Positions 27,358-37,197 of a stretch of DNA of 64,000 nt are shown here, piece after piece. The notes beneath the pieces are model-generated. The model ran no database searches, had not been told where the DNA came from, and saw nothing but the letters and a program-made list of their open reading frames with translations. Made by a program: the position numbers and the translations under genes. Each line of letters begins with the position of its first letter. Position 1 is the stretch's first letter. The DNA lies in contig NZ_CABVIR010000002.1 in assembly GCF_902498065.1 (NCBI RefSeq), positions 310,001 through 374,000 of the forward strand, written 5' to 3'. Source of the DNA: Pseudomonas fluorescens (GTDB lineage: Bacteria; Pseudomonadota; Gammaproteobacteria; Pseudomonadales; Pseudomonadaceae).

Positions 27358-28245
27358 TCAGCGCAATGCTTTCAACAAGCCTTGAAGCTGACCAAGCCCA
27401 GCTTCACCCAGCGCAAACACCGGCAAACGCGGATCGCCCACTTCCAGCCCGGTCGCGCGCAAGCCAGCCTTGATGGTCGCCGGCAAGCCACCCTTCAAAA
27501 TGAAATCGAGCAGCGGCAGCTGGCGATAGAACAGGTCACGCGCCTTGCTCAAATCGTTGGCCAACACCGCTTCATACAAATCAAGGTTGAGCTGCGGAAT
27601 CAGGTTCGGCGCCGCCGTGCACCAGCCTTTCGCACCTGCCGCGAAGGCTTCCAGCGCCAGCGGGTTACAGCCGTTGTAGAACGGCACCTGACCTTCGCCG
27701 AGCCGTTGCAATTGGTGCATGCGCTGGATGTCGCCGGTGCTCTCCTTGACCATCGTCACGTTGTCCACCGTGTTGACGATGCGCAGGATCAAGTCGACCG
27801 ACATGTCCGTGCCGCTGGTGGCCGGGTTGTTGTAGAGCATGATCGGCACGCCGATGCTCTCGCCGATGGCTCGGTAATGGGCGAGGATTTCTGCTTCGCT
27901 GAGCTTCCAGTAAGACGTCGGCAATACCATCACCACATCGGCGCCGTGTGCTTCGGCGAAACGCGCGCGGCGAACCGCTTTGGCGGTGGTCAGGTCGGAC
28001 ACGCTGACGATGGTCGGCACGCGTTTGGCCACGTGCCTGATGCTGAATTCGCTGACCTGGTCCCATTCCGCGTCACTCAGGTAAGCGCCTTCGCCGGTGC
28101 TGCCGAGCGGCGCGATCGAGTGGACGCCGTCGTCGATCAGACGGTCGATGGAACGCCCGAGCGCGTCAAGGTCAACGCCTTCGCCATTGGCGGTGAACGG
28201 GGTGATGGTGTAGCCGATGATGCCGTGAATCGTTGGGGTCGACAT
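27358..28245 (-). CDS. DapA-family Schiff-base aldolase/lyase
   Basis: 295 residues from the ATG at 28245 (AAGAGGAG upstream). This is the dihydrodipicolinate-synthase/N-acetylneuraminate-lyase superfamily: GYTITPFTANGEGVDLDALG, APLGSTGEGAYLSDAEW for substrate binding, catalytic Tyr in PIMLYNNPATSG, and the Schiff-base Lys in NVTMVKESTGD. It is very unlikely to be the housekeeping DapA, because it sits in an operon with a class II aldolase controlled by an XRE-cupin regulator. A catabolic 2-keto-acid aldolase or dehydratase role is inferred. Confidence 0.87.
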   Translation of the reverse strand: MSTPTIHGIIGYTITPFTANGEGVDLDALGRSIDRLIDDGVHSIAPLGSTGEGAYLSDAEWDQVSEFSIRHVAKRVPTIVSVSDLTTAKAVRRARFAEAHGADVVMVLPTSYWKLSEAEILAHYRAIGESIGVPIMLYNNPATSGTDMSVDLILRIVNTVDNVTMVKESTGDIQRMHQLQRLGEGQVPFYNGCNPLALEAFAAGAKGWCTAAPNLIPQLNLDLYEAVLANDLSKARDLFYRQLPLLDFILKGGLPATIKAGLRATGLEVGDPRLPVFALGEAGLGQLQGLLKALR

Positions 28246-28274
28246 GGCGACGCTCCTCTTGAAAATGCGTGGGT

Positions 28275-29057
28275 TCAGTTCAGGCAATCGGCGTGTTGGC
28301 GCAGGTTCTGCCGAGCGTAATAGTTGAAAGCGGCGCCATGGCGCTTGGGTGTCGAGATCCAGTCATGGGCTTCACGACCCAGCTGCGCAATGATCGGCTT
28401 GATAGTCCCTGCACTCATCGCCAACAGTTGCAGCTTGGCGGCGCGTTCGATCAGTTGCGCGATGACGCAGGCTTCCTCGATGGTCGTGCCGGTGGACAAC
28501 TGGCCGTGGTGCGACAGCAGGACCGCGCGCTTGTCGCCGAGGGCGCCGGCAATCAGTTCGCCCTCTTCGTTACCGACCGGCACGCCCGGCCAGCCTTCAA
28601 GAAACGCACAATCGTCGTAGAGCGGGCAGAGGTCCATGTGGGAAATCTGCAGCGGCACTTCGAGCATCGACAGCGCCGCGACGTGGGTCGGGTGCGTGTG
28701 AATGATGCAGTTCACGTCCGCACGGGCGCGGTACACCCAACTGTGGAAACGGTTGGCCGGGTTGGGCATGCCGTGGCCTTCAAGCACTTCCAGGTCTTCG
28801 TTGACCAGCAGCAAGTTGCTGGCGGTGATTTCGTCGAAACCCAGGCCCAGTTGTTGAGTGTAGTAAGTGCCGGGCTGCGGGCCACGGGCGGTGATCTGCC
28901 CGGCCAAGCCGGAGTCGTGACCATTCTCGAACAGAATCCGGCAGGTCAGGGCCAGCTTTTGCCGGTCGGTCCACGTATTATCCGCCAGGGTATTTTGCAT
29001 CTGGGTCAGTGCTTGCTTGACCAGTTGCTCTTTGGGTAGTGCTAAGGTCTTCGCCAT
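28275..29057 (-). CDS. Class II aldolase/adducin-family protein
   Basis: 260 residues from the ATG at 29057. It is a zinc-dependent class II aldolase-like fold: ENGHDSGLAGQITARG, metal histidines in CIIHTHPTHVAALSML, and a third one in AVLLSHHGQLSTG. The reaction is unknown. It is the promoter-proximal gene of a two-gene operon with the DapA-like enzyme (30 bp gap), divergent from the regulator gene. Confidence 0.87.
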   Translation of the reverse strand: MAKTLALPKEQLVKQALTQMQNTLADNTWTDRQKLALTCRILFENGHDSGLAGQITARGPQPGTYYTQQLGLGFDEITASNLLLVNEDLEVLEGHGMPNPANRFHSWVYRARADVNCIIHTHPTHVAALSMLEVPLQISHMDLCPLYDDCAFLEGWPGVPVGNEEGELIAGALGDKRAVLLSHHGQLSTGTTIEEACVIAQLIERAAKLQLLAMSAGTIKPIIAQLGREAHDWISTPKRHGAAFNYYARQNLRQHADCLN

Positions 29058-29084
29058 ATCAGTGTCCTCGGGTGTTTCACGCAA

Positions 29085-29120
29085 ATGACACTAACGAGGC
29101 TATATGACACCTTGTGTCAT
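29085..29120. promoter_or_regulatory. Palindromic ATGACAC operator of the XRE-cupin regulator
   Basis: ATGACAC-CTT-GTGTCAT at 29104-29120 is a perfect 17-bp palindrome, and a second half-site, ATGACAC, stands 19 bp to the left at 29085. Both lie in the divergent promoter region between the aldolase operon and the XRE-cupin gene. Confidence 0.75.
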
Positions 29121-29165
29121 TGGCAAGGGCAAATCGTCGCCTTCTTGATGGGTTAATCGATCTCC

Positions 29166-29708
29166 ATGTCTATCCGTTTGAAATTATTGAGAAAAAAACT
29201 AGGCGTGACGCTCGAAGCCTTGGCCGAAAAATCCGGCATGACCAAGAGCTATCTGTCGAAAGTCGAGCGTGGGCTGAATACGCCGTCCATCGCGGCCGCG
29301 CTGAAGCTGGCCAAGGCGCTGAACGTCAAGGTCGAGGAATTGTTCTCCGAAGACAGCGTCAGCCTCGATAGCTACAGCCTGGTGCGCAGCCACGAGCGCC
29401 AGTCGTTGGCGGCCAATGATGAGAGTCCTGGTTATGCGGTGCTGGCGCATCAGGTGAGTGAGCGCAGTCTGTTGCCGTTTATCATTTATCCGCCGTTCGA
29501 ATTCGCGGACAAAACCTTCAAGGAACACTTGGGGGAAGAGTTTCTGTTTGTCCACGAAGGGCAGGTGGAAGTGGACTTCATGAACGAGCGCGTGCTGCTC
29601 GATCGCGGCGATGCGCTGCACTTCAATGCGCAGAAACCGCACAGGATTCGCTCGGTGGGCGAGGTTCAGGCGCAGTTGCTGGTGGTGGTGCATAGCGCGG
29701 AAGAATGA
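29166..29708 (+). CDS. XRE-cupin transcriptional regulator
   Basis: 180 residues. The N-terminal XRE helix-turn-helix covers residues 1-60 (LKLLRKKLGVTLEALAEKSG, MTKSYLSKVERGLNTPSIAA). The C-terminal cupin domain (GEEFLFVHEGQVEVDF and DRGDALHFNAQKPHRI) probably binds the small-molecule effector. It is divergent from the two aldolase-type genes across a palindromic operator, which indicates local control of that pathway. Confidence 0.9.
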   Translation: MSIRLKLLRKKLGVTLEALAEKSGMTKSYLSKVERGLNTPSIAAALKLAKALNVKVEELFSEDSVSLDSYSLVRSHERQSLAANDESPGYAVLAHQVSERSLLPFIIYPPFEFADKTFKEHLGEEFLFVHEGQVEVDFMNERVLLDRGDALHFNAQKPHRIRSVGEVQAQLLVVVHSAEE

Positions 29709-29770
29709 GTCGGCTGGACTGACGCCATCGTCGGAATGCCGCCCAGACGATGGGGTCATTAGCGTCGCCG

Positions 29771-30790
29771 CTAAACCTCGACAGGAACGGTCAGCTTCGG
29801 GCTCCCCAGCGCATGCGTTTTCGAATCAAAAAACCGCAGCTCTGATCCGGTCCCCTCAAACACCTTCGCGTAATGCCGCTTCTGATGCTGGATGAACGCC
29901 TTGCTGCGCGGATAGATCGAAATCGCGACCACCTTGGGTTTTGCCTGGCGCAGTGCATGAATGATGTGGCTGTCCTGCTCACCCAGGGCATGCCCAAAGA
30001 CGCACAAGCCCTCGGCATGCCCCAATAACTGGTCATAGCAAAACGACAAATAATCCGAACTGCGAATGGTCTTGAGCTTGTCCGCGCTCGGCCCTTCGTT
30101 CACAAACAGCGGCACGTCATCGAGGGTCTTGATCGTGTTGTTGATCGCAAAACTGCCCAGCAACGTGCCCTCGGTCGACATCAGTTTGCGCGCCGTGCCG
30201 TCCTGATTGCGCACCAGGTGCAAACCGCCATGCAGGTACAGCAAACGGGTTTTATCGGTCGCCGTGGCGCTCAAATCAAACCCCGGCTCGGCGCCCTGGA
30301 ACAGATCGGTGATGGCCTCGGGCTGGTGCTGGATTGCCCAGTAGCTGAGCAAGTCGTAATTGGTGGTGAACACCGTCCGGTAGCCGCCCAGTTCCTGACT
30401 GATCGTCGCCAATGTCGAAGGCATTACCAGCCGCCACGGGATGTGCACCGCGTGCACGGTGTTGATCAGCGCTTCCTTGATCGCGTAGTAGCGATTACGC
30501 GGTGCGGCGGAGCTGACGGCCAGGGCCTTGTTCACCCGGCTGGTGGTTTTCAGCGCGCTCAACACCTGCTCGAAACTGCGCGTCTGCATGGCGTCGAACA
30601 CGCTCAGCTCGGACTGGCTCAGGGGTTTTTCTTCGACGGTGCGGGCGTTTTCGAACAGCGAGTCGTAGCCGAAATCGTCCCACACCGCGCGGCTGGCGCC
30701 GTTGCCTACCAGCAGGCCGCTGATCGAGGCGGTGGCGCGCAAGGCGTTCCAGTCTTCAAGCTGGGCATCGACATCCTGGAATTCGGTCAT
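29771..30790 (-). CDS. SIR2-like domain protein (DUF4917 family)
   Basis: 339 residues from the ATG at 30790. The frame shows the pattern of SIR2-like Rossmann domains: LLVGNGASRAV near residue 28, VFTTNYDLLSYW near 140, RLLYLHGGLHLVRN near 183 and CVFGHALGEQDSHII near 262. These correspond to the GxGxS, TxNYD, HG and GxS/GHS positions that bind NAD in SIR2 proteins. I assign it to DUF4917. SIR2-like enzymes in bacteria include NAD-depleting anti-phage effectors; whether this stand-alone protein acts so is inference. The start has only a weak ribosome-binding site. Confidence 0.72.
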   Translation of the reverse strand: MTEFQDVDAQLEDWNALRATASISGLLVGNGASRAVWDDFGYDSLFENARTVEEKPLSQSELSVFDAMQTRSFEQVLSALKTTSRVNKALAVSSAAPRNRYYAIKEALINTVHAVHIPWRLVMPSTLATISQELGGYRTVFTTNYDLLSYWAIQHQPEAITDLFQGAEPGFDLSATATDKTRLLYLHGGLHLVRNQDGTARKLMSTEGTLLGSFAINNTIKTLDDVPLFVNEGPSADKLKTIRSSDYLSFCYDQLLGHAEGLCVFGHALGEQDSHIIHALRQAKPKVVAISIYPRSKAFIQHQKRHYAKVFEGTGSELRFFDSKTHALGSPKLTVPVEV

Positions 30791-30947
30791 TGCGTTCGTC
30801 GTCTCAAAAAGCAAAAGGTCGGATGGGCGGCGACTTTATCACGACCCGGACTTGAGCCAGATCAAGTTAGCGCTTGGCCGATGGGGCGATCCTGTGGGTA
30901 TCCGCCGGATCGAACAGCCGATACGGCCCTAGACCTGGAGATTCGCC

Positions 30948-32096
30948 ATGAGCAGCACGTTTTTCATCCCCGCCGTGAACATCATGGGTATTGGTTGCCT
31001 CGACGAAGCCATGGCGGCCATTGGCAAGTACGGCTTTCGCAAGGCGTTGATCGTCACCGACGCCGGGCTGGCCAAGGCCGGCGTGGCGGCGATGATCGCC
31101 GAGAGGCTGGCGATGCTGGACATTGACTCGGTTATCTTCGACGGCGCCAAGCCCAACCCGAGCATCGCCAACGTCGAAAGTGGCCTGGGCCTGCTCAAGG
31201 AAAGTCGCTGTGATTTCGTTGTGTCGCTGGGCGGTGGTTCGCCCCACGACTGCGCCAAGGGTATCGCCTTGTGCGCGACCAACGGCGGGCAGATTCGCGA
31301 TTACGAAGGCGTCGATCAATCCGAGAAGCCGCAACTGCCGCTGATCGCCATCAACACCACCGCCGGCACAGCCAGCGAGATGACGCGCTTCTGCATCATC
31401 ACCGACGAATCCCGTCACGTGAAAATGGCCATCGTTGACCGCAACGTCACGCCGCTGCTGTCAGTCAACGACCCGGCGCTGATGGTCGCCATGCCCAAAA
31501 GCCTGACCGCCGCCACCGGCATGGACGCGTTGACCCACGCCATCGAAGCCTACGTGTCCACTGCCGCCAACCCGATCACCGATGCCTGCGCGCTGAAGGC
31601 GATCACACTGATCAGCAACAACCTGCGCCTTGCTGTGCGAGATGGCAGCGACCTGTCCGCGCGGGAAAACATGGCTTACGCACAGTTTCTTGCGGGTATG
31701 GCGTTCAACAATGCGTCGCTTGGCTACGTGCATGCCATGGCCCACCAGTTGGGTGGTTTCTACGACTTGCCCCACGGCGTCTGTAACGCCGTGCTGTTGC
31801 CGCATGTGCAAAGTTTCAACGCGCTGGTGTGCGCCGACCGCCTGACCGACGTGGCCCACGCAATGGGCGCCGATATCCGCGGCTTCAGCCCGGAAGAGGG
31901 CGCGCAGGCGGCCATTGCGGCCATCCGCAGCCTGGCCAGGGACGTGGAAATTCCTGCCGGTCTGCGTGAACTCGGCGCCCGGCTCAACGACATCCCCACC
32001 CTCGCCACCAACGCCTTGAAAGACGCGTGCGGCGTGACCAACCCACGTGCAGCGGATCAGCGGCAGATCGAGGAGATTTTCCGCAGCGCGTTCTAA
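30948..32096 (+). CDS. Iron-containing alcohol dehydrogenase
   Basis: 382 residues of the group III ADH family. NAD binding is marked by [18 protein letters not shown] near residue 95 and [14 protein letters not shown]; metal ligands are in [27 protein letters not shown] and the following DLPHGVCNA. It closely resembles YiaY/ErcA-type ethanol dehydrogenases, and the natural substrate is not certain. It converges with the MFS gene and ends 3 bp inside it. Confidence 0.92.
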   Translation: MSSTFFIPAVNIMGIGCLDEAMAAIGKYGFRKALIVTDAGLAKAGVAAMIAERLAMLDIDSVIFDGAKPNPSIANVESGLGLLKESRCDFVVSLGGGSPHDCAKGIALCATNGGQIRDYEGVDQSEKPQLPLIAINTTAGTASEMTRFCIITDESRHVKMAIVDRNVTPLLSVNDPALMVAMPKSLTAATGMDALTHAIEAYVSTAANPITDACALKAITLISNNLRLAVRDGSDLSARENMAYAQFLAGMAFNNASLGYVHAMAHQLGGFYDLPHGVCNAVLLPHVQSFNALVCADRLTDVAHAMGADIRGFSPEEGAQAAIAAIRSLARDVEIPAGLRELGARLNDIPTLATNALKDACGVTNPRAADQRQIEEIFRSAF

Positions 32097-33259
32097 GCGG
32101 TTTTTCGGCCGGGCGCGATGATCACGCAGAGCATCGCGCCCAGGGCCAGCAACGTGCATAACAGTGATAACGGCCATGCCTGCTGGCTGGCAATCAGGCT
32201 GGCGATGCCGCCGATGACGGCCGCCATCAGTTGATGGATGAACCCGCTCAACGCCATCGCATAGGCACCGCCGACCGGCGAACCGTCGTTGGCCAGCGCC
32301 AGGCTGATCGGGTAATTCAACGACTGGCCGAACACCGCAACGCAGTAGGGCAACCAGAACAGCAGCGCAATCGAAGTGCCGGCGATGCTCCCCAGCAACA
32401 TCACCGCGCTGCCGGCCAGCACCAGTCCCACACCCGCCGTCATCAACCGACGCTGACCGGTGCGCAGCACCAGACCGTTGACCGCCAAGGCCCCGAGGAA
32501 ATACCCCGCGCTGATCGGCCAGCCCAACAGCCCGTATTCCACGGCCGACCAGTTGAACGGTCCTTGCAAAATCAGCGGGCCGGCAGTGTTGAACGCGATG
32601 ATCACCCCATAACCCAGCCCGCCGGTGAGCGCCGGCAACAGGAAGGCCCGATCACGCAGAATACGCCAGTAACTCGACCACGCGGACGACTGAACGGTGT
32701 CTTCCACCCGCACCGGGAACGTGACCCGTGCCACGACCATCGCCAGTAACAGACTGACACTGCCCAGCAGGTAGAAAATCGCCGGCCAGCCCAATGTGAC
32801 CTGGATAATCGATCCTAGATACTGGCCAATCCCCAGCGCCACCACGAAAGAAATTGAAAGCCAGGACAGCGCTTTGGCCAACAAGTCTCCCCGAAAACTG
32901 TCGCGGATCAACACCCGTGCCATGACCGAAATTCCGCTGGCGCCAATGCCCTGAACCAGTCTGAAAAACAGAAAGGATTCCAGCGTCTGGCCCAAGGGCA
33001 GCGCAAGGTTGCCCAACCCATAAATAGCAAGCGCCGCAAGCAGCACCGGTTTTCGACCGATGCGCTGAGCCAGGCTGCCCCAGAACAACATTGGCAGCGC
33101 CATGCCGATCAGATACACCGCTAGCCCCCACGAAACCTGCGAGGCCTCGGCAGACAGATATCGAGCCATCTCCGGCAGCGCCGGCAGGTAAATGCTCATG
33201 CCCAACTGCGCGAGAAAAACCGTGCTGCAGGTGACGAGGAGGGTGGTGCTGCTCTTCAT
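32093..33259 (-). CDS. MFS transporter, Bcr/CflA-like
   Basis: 388 residues with twelve predicted helices. The N-terminus ([20 protein letters not shown]) is typical of Bcr/CflA drug exporters, with loop motif A as [14 protein letters not shown] and motif C-like [12 protein letters not shown]. Export of a drug or metabolite is inferred. Its stop overlaps the end of the convergent alcohol dehydrogenase gene by 4 bp. Confidence 0.88.
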   Translation of the reverse strand: MKSSTTLLVTCSTVFLAQLGMSIYLPALPEMARYLSAEASQVSWGLAVYLIGMALPMLFWGSLAQRIGRKPVLLAALAIYGLGNLALPLGQTLESFLFFRLVQGIGASGISVMARVLIRDSFRGDLLAKALSWLSISFVVALGIGQYLGSIIQVTLGWPAIFYLLGSVSLLLAMVVARVTFPVRVEDTVQSSAWSSYWRILRDRAFLLPALTGGLGYGVIIAFNTAGPLILQGPFNWSAVEYGLLGWPISAGYFLGALAVNGLVLRTGQRRLMTAGVGLVLAGSAVMLLGSIAGTSIALLFWLPYCVAVFGQSLNYPISLALANDGSPVGGAYAMALSGFIHQLMAAVIGGIASLIASQQAWPLSLLCTLLALGAMLCVIIAPGRKTA

Positions 33260-33549
33260 GGAAAGCCTTGGGTTGTTGTTTTGTCAGGCGTTTTGATTGC
33301 GGCAGACTATACCGAGGCGACCGGTCGAGGACGAATCGTCCACGGTTTTGTGTTGCCAGACCTGAATGGCGATCTCCTCCCGACACAGCCAACCCCAAAA
33401 ACATCGAGCAACAAGGGGGGGCGTTGGCAAGCCAACTACAGGATCGGGACCCTCAAGCAGTGCGTTGAACGGGTTGAATGGGCGGATAGAGGAGGCGATA
33501 GTGCGGGTCTGAAATTATCTGGTTTTCAGCAATACATAAGGAACAGGGA

Positions 33550-34284
33550 ATGACCTTGAAGTCTGGATGGATGAGTTGTGTAGCGCTGTGTGGACTGGTA
33601 ATGACAACGCAGGCCTTCGCTGATTGCGCGAAACCGTTTCTGGCCGGCGATTTCGGCTATTCGGTGTGCAAAGACTGGCCGGCTTATCCGGGGCTGACGA
33701 TCACAGCGTTGTCGCAGTTCGAATCGGGGTATTCGGCGAGCGATGATGGCCCTCAGGGTAAATACGATCTCAATCTTGCCATTGTCTCGGCTGGCGATTC
33801 GAAACCGCTGGCGACGTATCACAAAGCAGCGGCTTTTGAGTCGGATGCCATCGCTTATGAAGACCTGCAACTCGACACCGCACGTTACAAGCTCACGCCG
33901 GACCTGAGAGCGTTTGGTGTGCGCGTCACGTTCAATGGTTCGTCACGGGTCAATCCCGTGAGTGAAACGTTGCTCTCGCTCTATGTGAAAGAGGGCGGCC
34001 AGTTGCGTCCGGTTCTCGACAAGCTCATCACCTATGAGTACGGCGGTGAATGGGATGGCAATTGCGCCGGAGAGCTTTATCAGCACACCCGAACCCTCGA
34101 AATCGGCAACACCCGCTCACATGGCTACGCGGATCTGATCGTCAAAACAGTGTCCACCCGCGAAAACGGGAAGGGCGAGGGGGAGGCTTGTGAATCAAAG
34201 ACCATTACCGAAAAACCGGTGCTGACGACGCTTCGATACGACGGTAAAAGCTACGTCCTGCCACAAGGTTTCAAAGGTCTATAA
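33550..34284 (+). CDS. Hypothetical periplasmic protein
   Basis: 244 residues with a signal peptide ending in [18 protein letters not shown] precedes the ATG. The mature part is beta-rich with four cysteines (ADCAKPF, YSVCKDW, GNCAGEL, EACESK), consistent with two disulfides in the periplasm. No family is recognised. It ends 5 bp before fosA, so the two may share a transcript. Confidence 0.75.
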   Translation: MTLKSGWMSCVALCGLVMTTQAFADCAKPFLAGDFGYSVCKDWPAYPGLTITALSQFESGYSASDDGPQGKYDLNLAIVSAGDSKPLATYHKAAAFESDAIAYEDLQLDTARYKLTPDLRAFGVRVTFNGSSRVNPVSETLLSLYVKEGGQLRPVLDKLITYEYGGEWDGNCAGELYQHTRTLEIGNTRSHGYADLIVKTVSTRENGKGEGEACESKTITEKPVLTTLRYDGKSYVLPQGFKGL

Positions 34285-34289
34285 CTATC

Positions 34290-34754
34290 ATGCTGAGCGG
34301 CCTCAACCACCTGACCCTCGCCGTCACCGACCTGACCCGCAGCGTTGAGTTCTATCACGACCTCCTGCAACTTCAGCTCGACGCTACCTGGGACACCGGT
34401 GCCTATCTTTCGCTGCCCGGCCTTTGGCTGTGCCTTTCCCTCGATCCGCTGCGCAACTGCGAACCTGCCGCCGATTACACCCATTACGCCTTCAACATCA
34501 GCGCACCCGACTTCCCGCCCTTCGTTGAACGCCTTCGAGCCGCCAACGTCCGGGAATGGCGCGACAACCGCAGCGAAGGTGCCTCGTTCTACTTCCTCGA
34601 CCCGGACGGTCACAAGCTCGAAGCCCATGTCGGCGATCTGGCGTCGCGACTGGCCGCTTGTCGGCAACGGCCCTATGCGGGAATGAAGTTCTTTGACGAT
34701 CAGTCAGTTGATTGCCAGGGACCTGATATAGACTTGCGCCCATTCACCACATAG
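34290..34754 (+). CDS. fosA: Fosfomycin resistance glutathione transferase FosA
   Basis: 154 residues of the VOC superfamily. [18 protein letters not shown] contains the first metal ligand His7, YTHYAFNIS the second, and [16 protein letters not shown] the third (Glu). [16 protein letters not shown] and [13 protein letters not shown] match chromosomal FosA of P. aeruginosa as I remember it. It opens the epoxide of fosfomycin with glutathione and Mn/K. It is about 19 residues longer at the C-terminus than the usual 135-residue enzyme. Confidence 0.92.
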   Translation: MLSGLNHLTLAVTDLTRSVEFYHDLLQLQLDATWDTGAYLSLPGLWLCLSLDPLRNCEPAADYTHYAFNISAPDFPPFVERLRAANVREWRDNRSEGASFYFLDPDGHKLEAHVGDLASRLAACRQRPYAGMKFFDDQSVDCQGPDIDLRPFTT

Positions 34755-34772
34755 TTCGGAAGGATTTCCCCG

Positions 34773-35411
34773 ATGACTCCATCGCTGCTAATGGCCGTTC
34801 TCGCCTCGGGCTTCATTTACGGGATCACTCCGGGGCCGGGCGTATTGGCGGTGTTTGGCATCGGCGCGGCGCGTGGGCGGCGGGCAGGGGCGGGTTTTTT
34901 GTGTGGTCATTTGCTCGGTGACGTGGTCTGGTGCAGTACCGCGCTGATCGCCATTGTCGGTGCGCGGGAAATCGGCAGTACGGCGTTTGACGTGTTGGGC
35001 GTGCTCAGCGGGCTCTATCTGTTCTGGCTTGGTTTGCGCGCGGTGCGGGCCAAACGCAGCAGCGCCGAAGCGCCGCAGGGCCCGGCGCGCCAACCTTTCT
35101 GGCACGGCATTCTGTTCGGACTGACCAATCCCAAGGCGTATCCGGTGGCGGTGGCGACGTTTACGGCGTTGCTGTCCAGCCGTGCGGAACTGCTGCATTG
35201 GTCGATGCTGCCGTGGTTGATTGTCTTGAGCTTCGTTGGTGGTCTGTTGGCCTACGCTATCCTCATTGGCATCGTCGGTGCACGGCAGGTACGCAGCCTG
35301 TATCAACGGCATGAACTGGCGATCACCCGGTTGTGCGGGGTGATGTTTATCGGTTTCGCCATCAACGCCCTGGTGCATGCTTTACCGGGGCTGATGCCGA
35401 ACAAGGCTTGA
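34773..35411 (+). CDS. LysE/RhtB-family exporter
   Basis: 212 residues with about six helices. The N-terminal signature SGFIYGITPGPGVLAVFGIG is that of LysE-type amino-acid exporters, with FGLTNPKAYPVAVATFTALL in the second half. The exported amino acid is unknown. It is 18 bp downstream of fosA, in the same direction. Confidence 0.9.
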   Translation: MTPSLLMAVLASGFIYGITPGPGVLAVFGIGAARGRRAGAGFLCGHLLGDVVWCSTALIAIVGAREIGSTAFDVLGVLSGLYLFWLGLRAVRAKRSSAEAPQGPARQPFWHGILFGLTNPKAYPVAVATFTALLSSRAELLHWSMLPWLIVLSFVGGLLAYAILIGIVGARQVRSLYQRHELAITRLCGVMFIGFAINALVHALPGLMPNKA

Positions 35412-35498
35412 CACTGATCGCAGGGACGCGTCAGCGACATTATTACCGGTCAGGGATGTTTTTTTATTGCTGCATTGTTCGGACATGCTCTCTGCATC

Positions 35499-36848
35499 AT
35501 GGCAACCAGAAATTCCGCGCCGCTGGCGAGTTACATCGATCTACTGCTGGACGCCGTTTGCGCGGTCGATAAACAGGGTCGCTTTGTTTTTGTCAGTGCG
35601 GCGTGCGAGCGCATTTTCGGTTACACGCCTGATGAGCTGGTGGGCCTGCCGATGATCGATATGGTGCATCCCGCCGATCGCCAGCGCACCCTCGACGCTG
35701 CGCGGGAGATCATGGGCGGCGAGCCCAAACTCAACTTCGAAAATCGCTACCTGCGCAAGGATGGCGGCGTGGTGCACATCCTGTGGTCCGCGCGCTGGTC
35801 GGAAGTCGATCAACTGCGCATCGCCGTGGCCCGCGACATCACCGAGCGCAAGCAGGCAGAGTCCCGGCAGGCCGCGCTGTATGCGATTTCCGAAGCGGCT
35901 CACGCGGCGGAGGACTTGCTGGCGTTGTTCAAACGCATTCACTTGATTATCGGTGAATGGCTGCCGGCGCTGAATTTCTCCGTCGCGCTGTATGACGAGC
36001 ACTGCGCGCAACTTAATTTTCCTTACCACGTCGACGACAGCGAACAGCAACCCGAGCAGCCGGGAACCGTTACCGGACGGCTGTGTGCCGAGGTGATCCG
36101 CAGCGGCCAGCCGATTCTGCTGACCCCGGATCAGGACAATGCCCCGGAAGGTTTCGAGTTGATGGTTGCCGGCCAGCATTCGCCCTGCTGGCTGGGCGTG
36201 CCGTTGAACTCGCAGAACGGCACCATCGGTGCGCTGATCGTTAAAAGCGTGGCGGGCGGCGAGCGCTACACCGAGCAAGACAAGGAACTGTTGCAGTTCG
36301 TGTGCGCTCAGGTCGCGACTGCCATCGAGCGCAAGCAGTTGCATGCCCGGCTGCAGCGCATGGCCCAATACGATCAACTGACCCAACTGCCCAATCGCGA
36401 GTTGCTGCGCGACCGGCTGAAAGCCTCGCTGACACTGGCCAAGTCGGAGTGTGGGCGCATGGCCCTGCTGTACGTCGACCTCGACCGCTTCAAGGAAGTC
36501 AATGACACCCACGGCCATGCAGTCGGTGACATGCTGCTGCAAGCGGTAGCCAATCGGCTCAAGGGCTGCGTGCGCGACACCGACACCGTGGCACGCATCG
36601 GCGGCGATGAATTCGTGGTGTTGTTGCACAGCATCCAGGCCTCGGAAGATGCTGACAGTGTGGCGGGAAAAATCCGTCAAGTTCTGGCGCAGCCGCTGCG
36701 ATTGGACGGTCACAGCGTCAGCATTCAGCCGAGCATCGGCGTCGCGCATTTTCCCGAGCATGGCACGGAAGAAAAGCAATTGCTCCGCCATGCCGACGAG
36801 GCCATGTACAGCGCAAAGCGGCAGAATCATTTGCGGCTTGAGTGCTGA
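35499..36848 (+). CDS. PAS-GAF-GGDEF diguanylate cyclase
   Basis: 449 residues from the ATG at 35499; an in-frame TTG at 35475 is the alternative, and neither has a good ribosome-binding site. Domain order: PAS (SYIDLLLDAVCAVDKQGRFV to ARDITERKQ, residues 10-130), GAF (about 135-290) and GGDEF. The active site RIGGDEFVVLL is intact and an inhibitory I-site RDTD lies five residues before it, so it should make c-di-GMP with product feedback. No EAL domain and no membrane helices, so it is a cytosolic sensor. Confidence 0.9.
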   Translation: MATRNSAPLASYIDLLLDAVCAVDKQGRFVFVSAACERIFGYTPDELVGLPMIDMVHPADRQRTLDAAREIMGGEPKLNFENRYLRKDGGVVHILWSARWSEVDQLRIAVARDITERKQAESRQAALYAISEAAHAAEDLLALFKRIHLIIGEWLPALNFSVALYDEHCAQLNFPYHVDDSEQQPEQPGTVTGRLCAEVIRSGQPILLTPDQDNAPEGFELMVAGQHSPCWLGVPLNSQNGTIGALIVKSVAGGERYTEQDKELLQFVCAQVATAIERKQLHARLQRMAQYDQLTQLPNRELLRDRLKASLTLAKSECGRMALLYVDLDRFKEVNDTHGHAVGDMLLQAVANRLKGCVRDTDTVARIGGDEFVVLLHSIQASEDADSVAGKIRQVLAQPLRLDGHSVSIQPSIGVAHFPEHGTEEKQLLRHADEAMYSAKRQNHLRLEC

Positions 36849-36964
36849 ACACGGGTAGCCGTTCGTCGCATCGACCCCAGTTTTTCTAAACCTTTACCGT
36901 GATCGAAATTCAGATTCTATGCGGGCTACAGCTCGCTGCGATCAATCCCATGAGGTAGAGAATC

Positions 36965-37123
36965 ATGCCTAACTCAAGAAACTCGAACACGGGACATACT
37001 GCCACCGATCGAACGAAAGCGTCTGAAGCCGGTCGCAAAGGTGGGAAAACTACCACCACGACTGTCGATAAAGAGCCTTCGAAACCCGATATGGGCCGCA
37101 AAGGTGGTCAGAAATCCAAGTAG
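36965..37123 (+). CDS. KGG-repeat stress-type small protein
   Basis: A 52-residue frame, ATG 36965 to TAG 37121-37123, with an AGGTAGAG site upstream. It has two KGG motifs (ASEAGRKGGKT and DMGRKGGQKSK), as in GsiB/YciG-like general stress proteins, and is hydrophilic throughout. A hairpin with a T-rich tail follows at 37150. Too short for most gene finders but convincing. Confidence 0.85.
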   Translation: MPNSRNSNTGHTATDRTKASEAGRKGGKTTTTTVDKEPSKPDMGRKGGQKSK

Positions 37124-37149
37124 TGGTGAACGTAGTTTTGATTGAGAAG

Positions 37150-37182
37150 CGGGAGCGAAAGCTCCCGTTTGAATTTTATATT
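37150..37182 (+). terminator. Terminator after the KGG gene
   Basis: CGGGAGC-GAAA-GCTCCCG is a strong stem-loop with a GNRA-type tetraloop, followed by TTTGAATTTTA. It separates the KGG gene from the DUF4142 gene. Confidence 0.7.
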
Positions 37183-37197
37183 GAGGAGGGCGCGACC

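Noticed and set aside
27358..28245. Housekeeping dapA (lysine synthesis)
   Set aside because: The operon partner and the XRE-cupin regulator suggest a catabolic paralogue.
33281..33553. A 90-codon frame beginning with TTG and overlapping the next gene by 4 bp
   Set aside because: The overlap is tempting, but there is no ribosome-binding site, the start is TTG and the sequence has no recognisable features.
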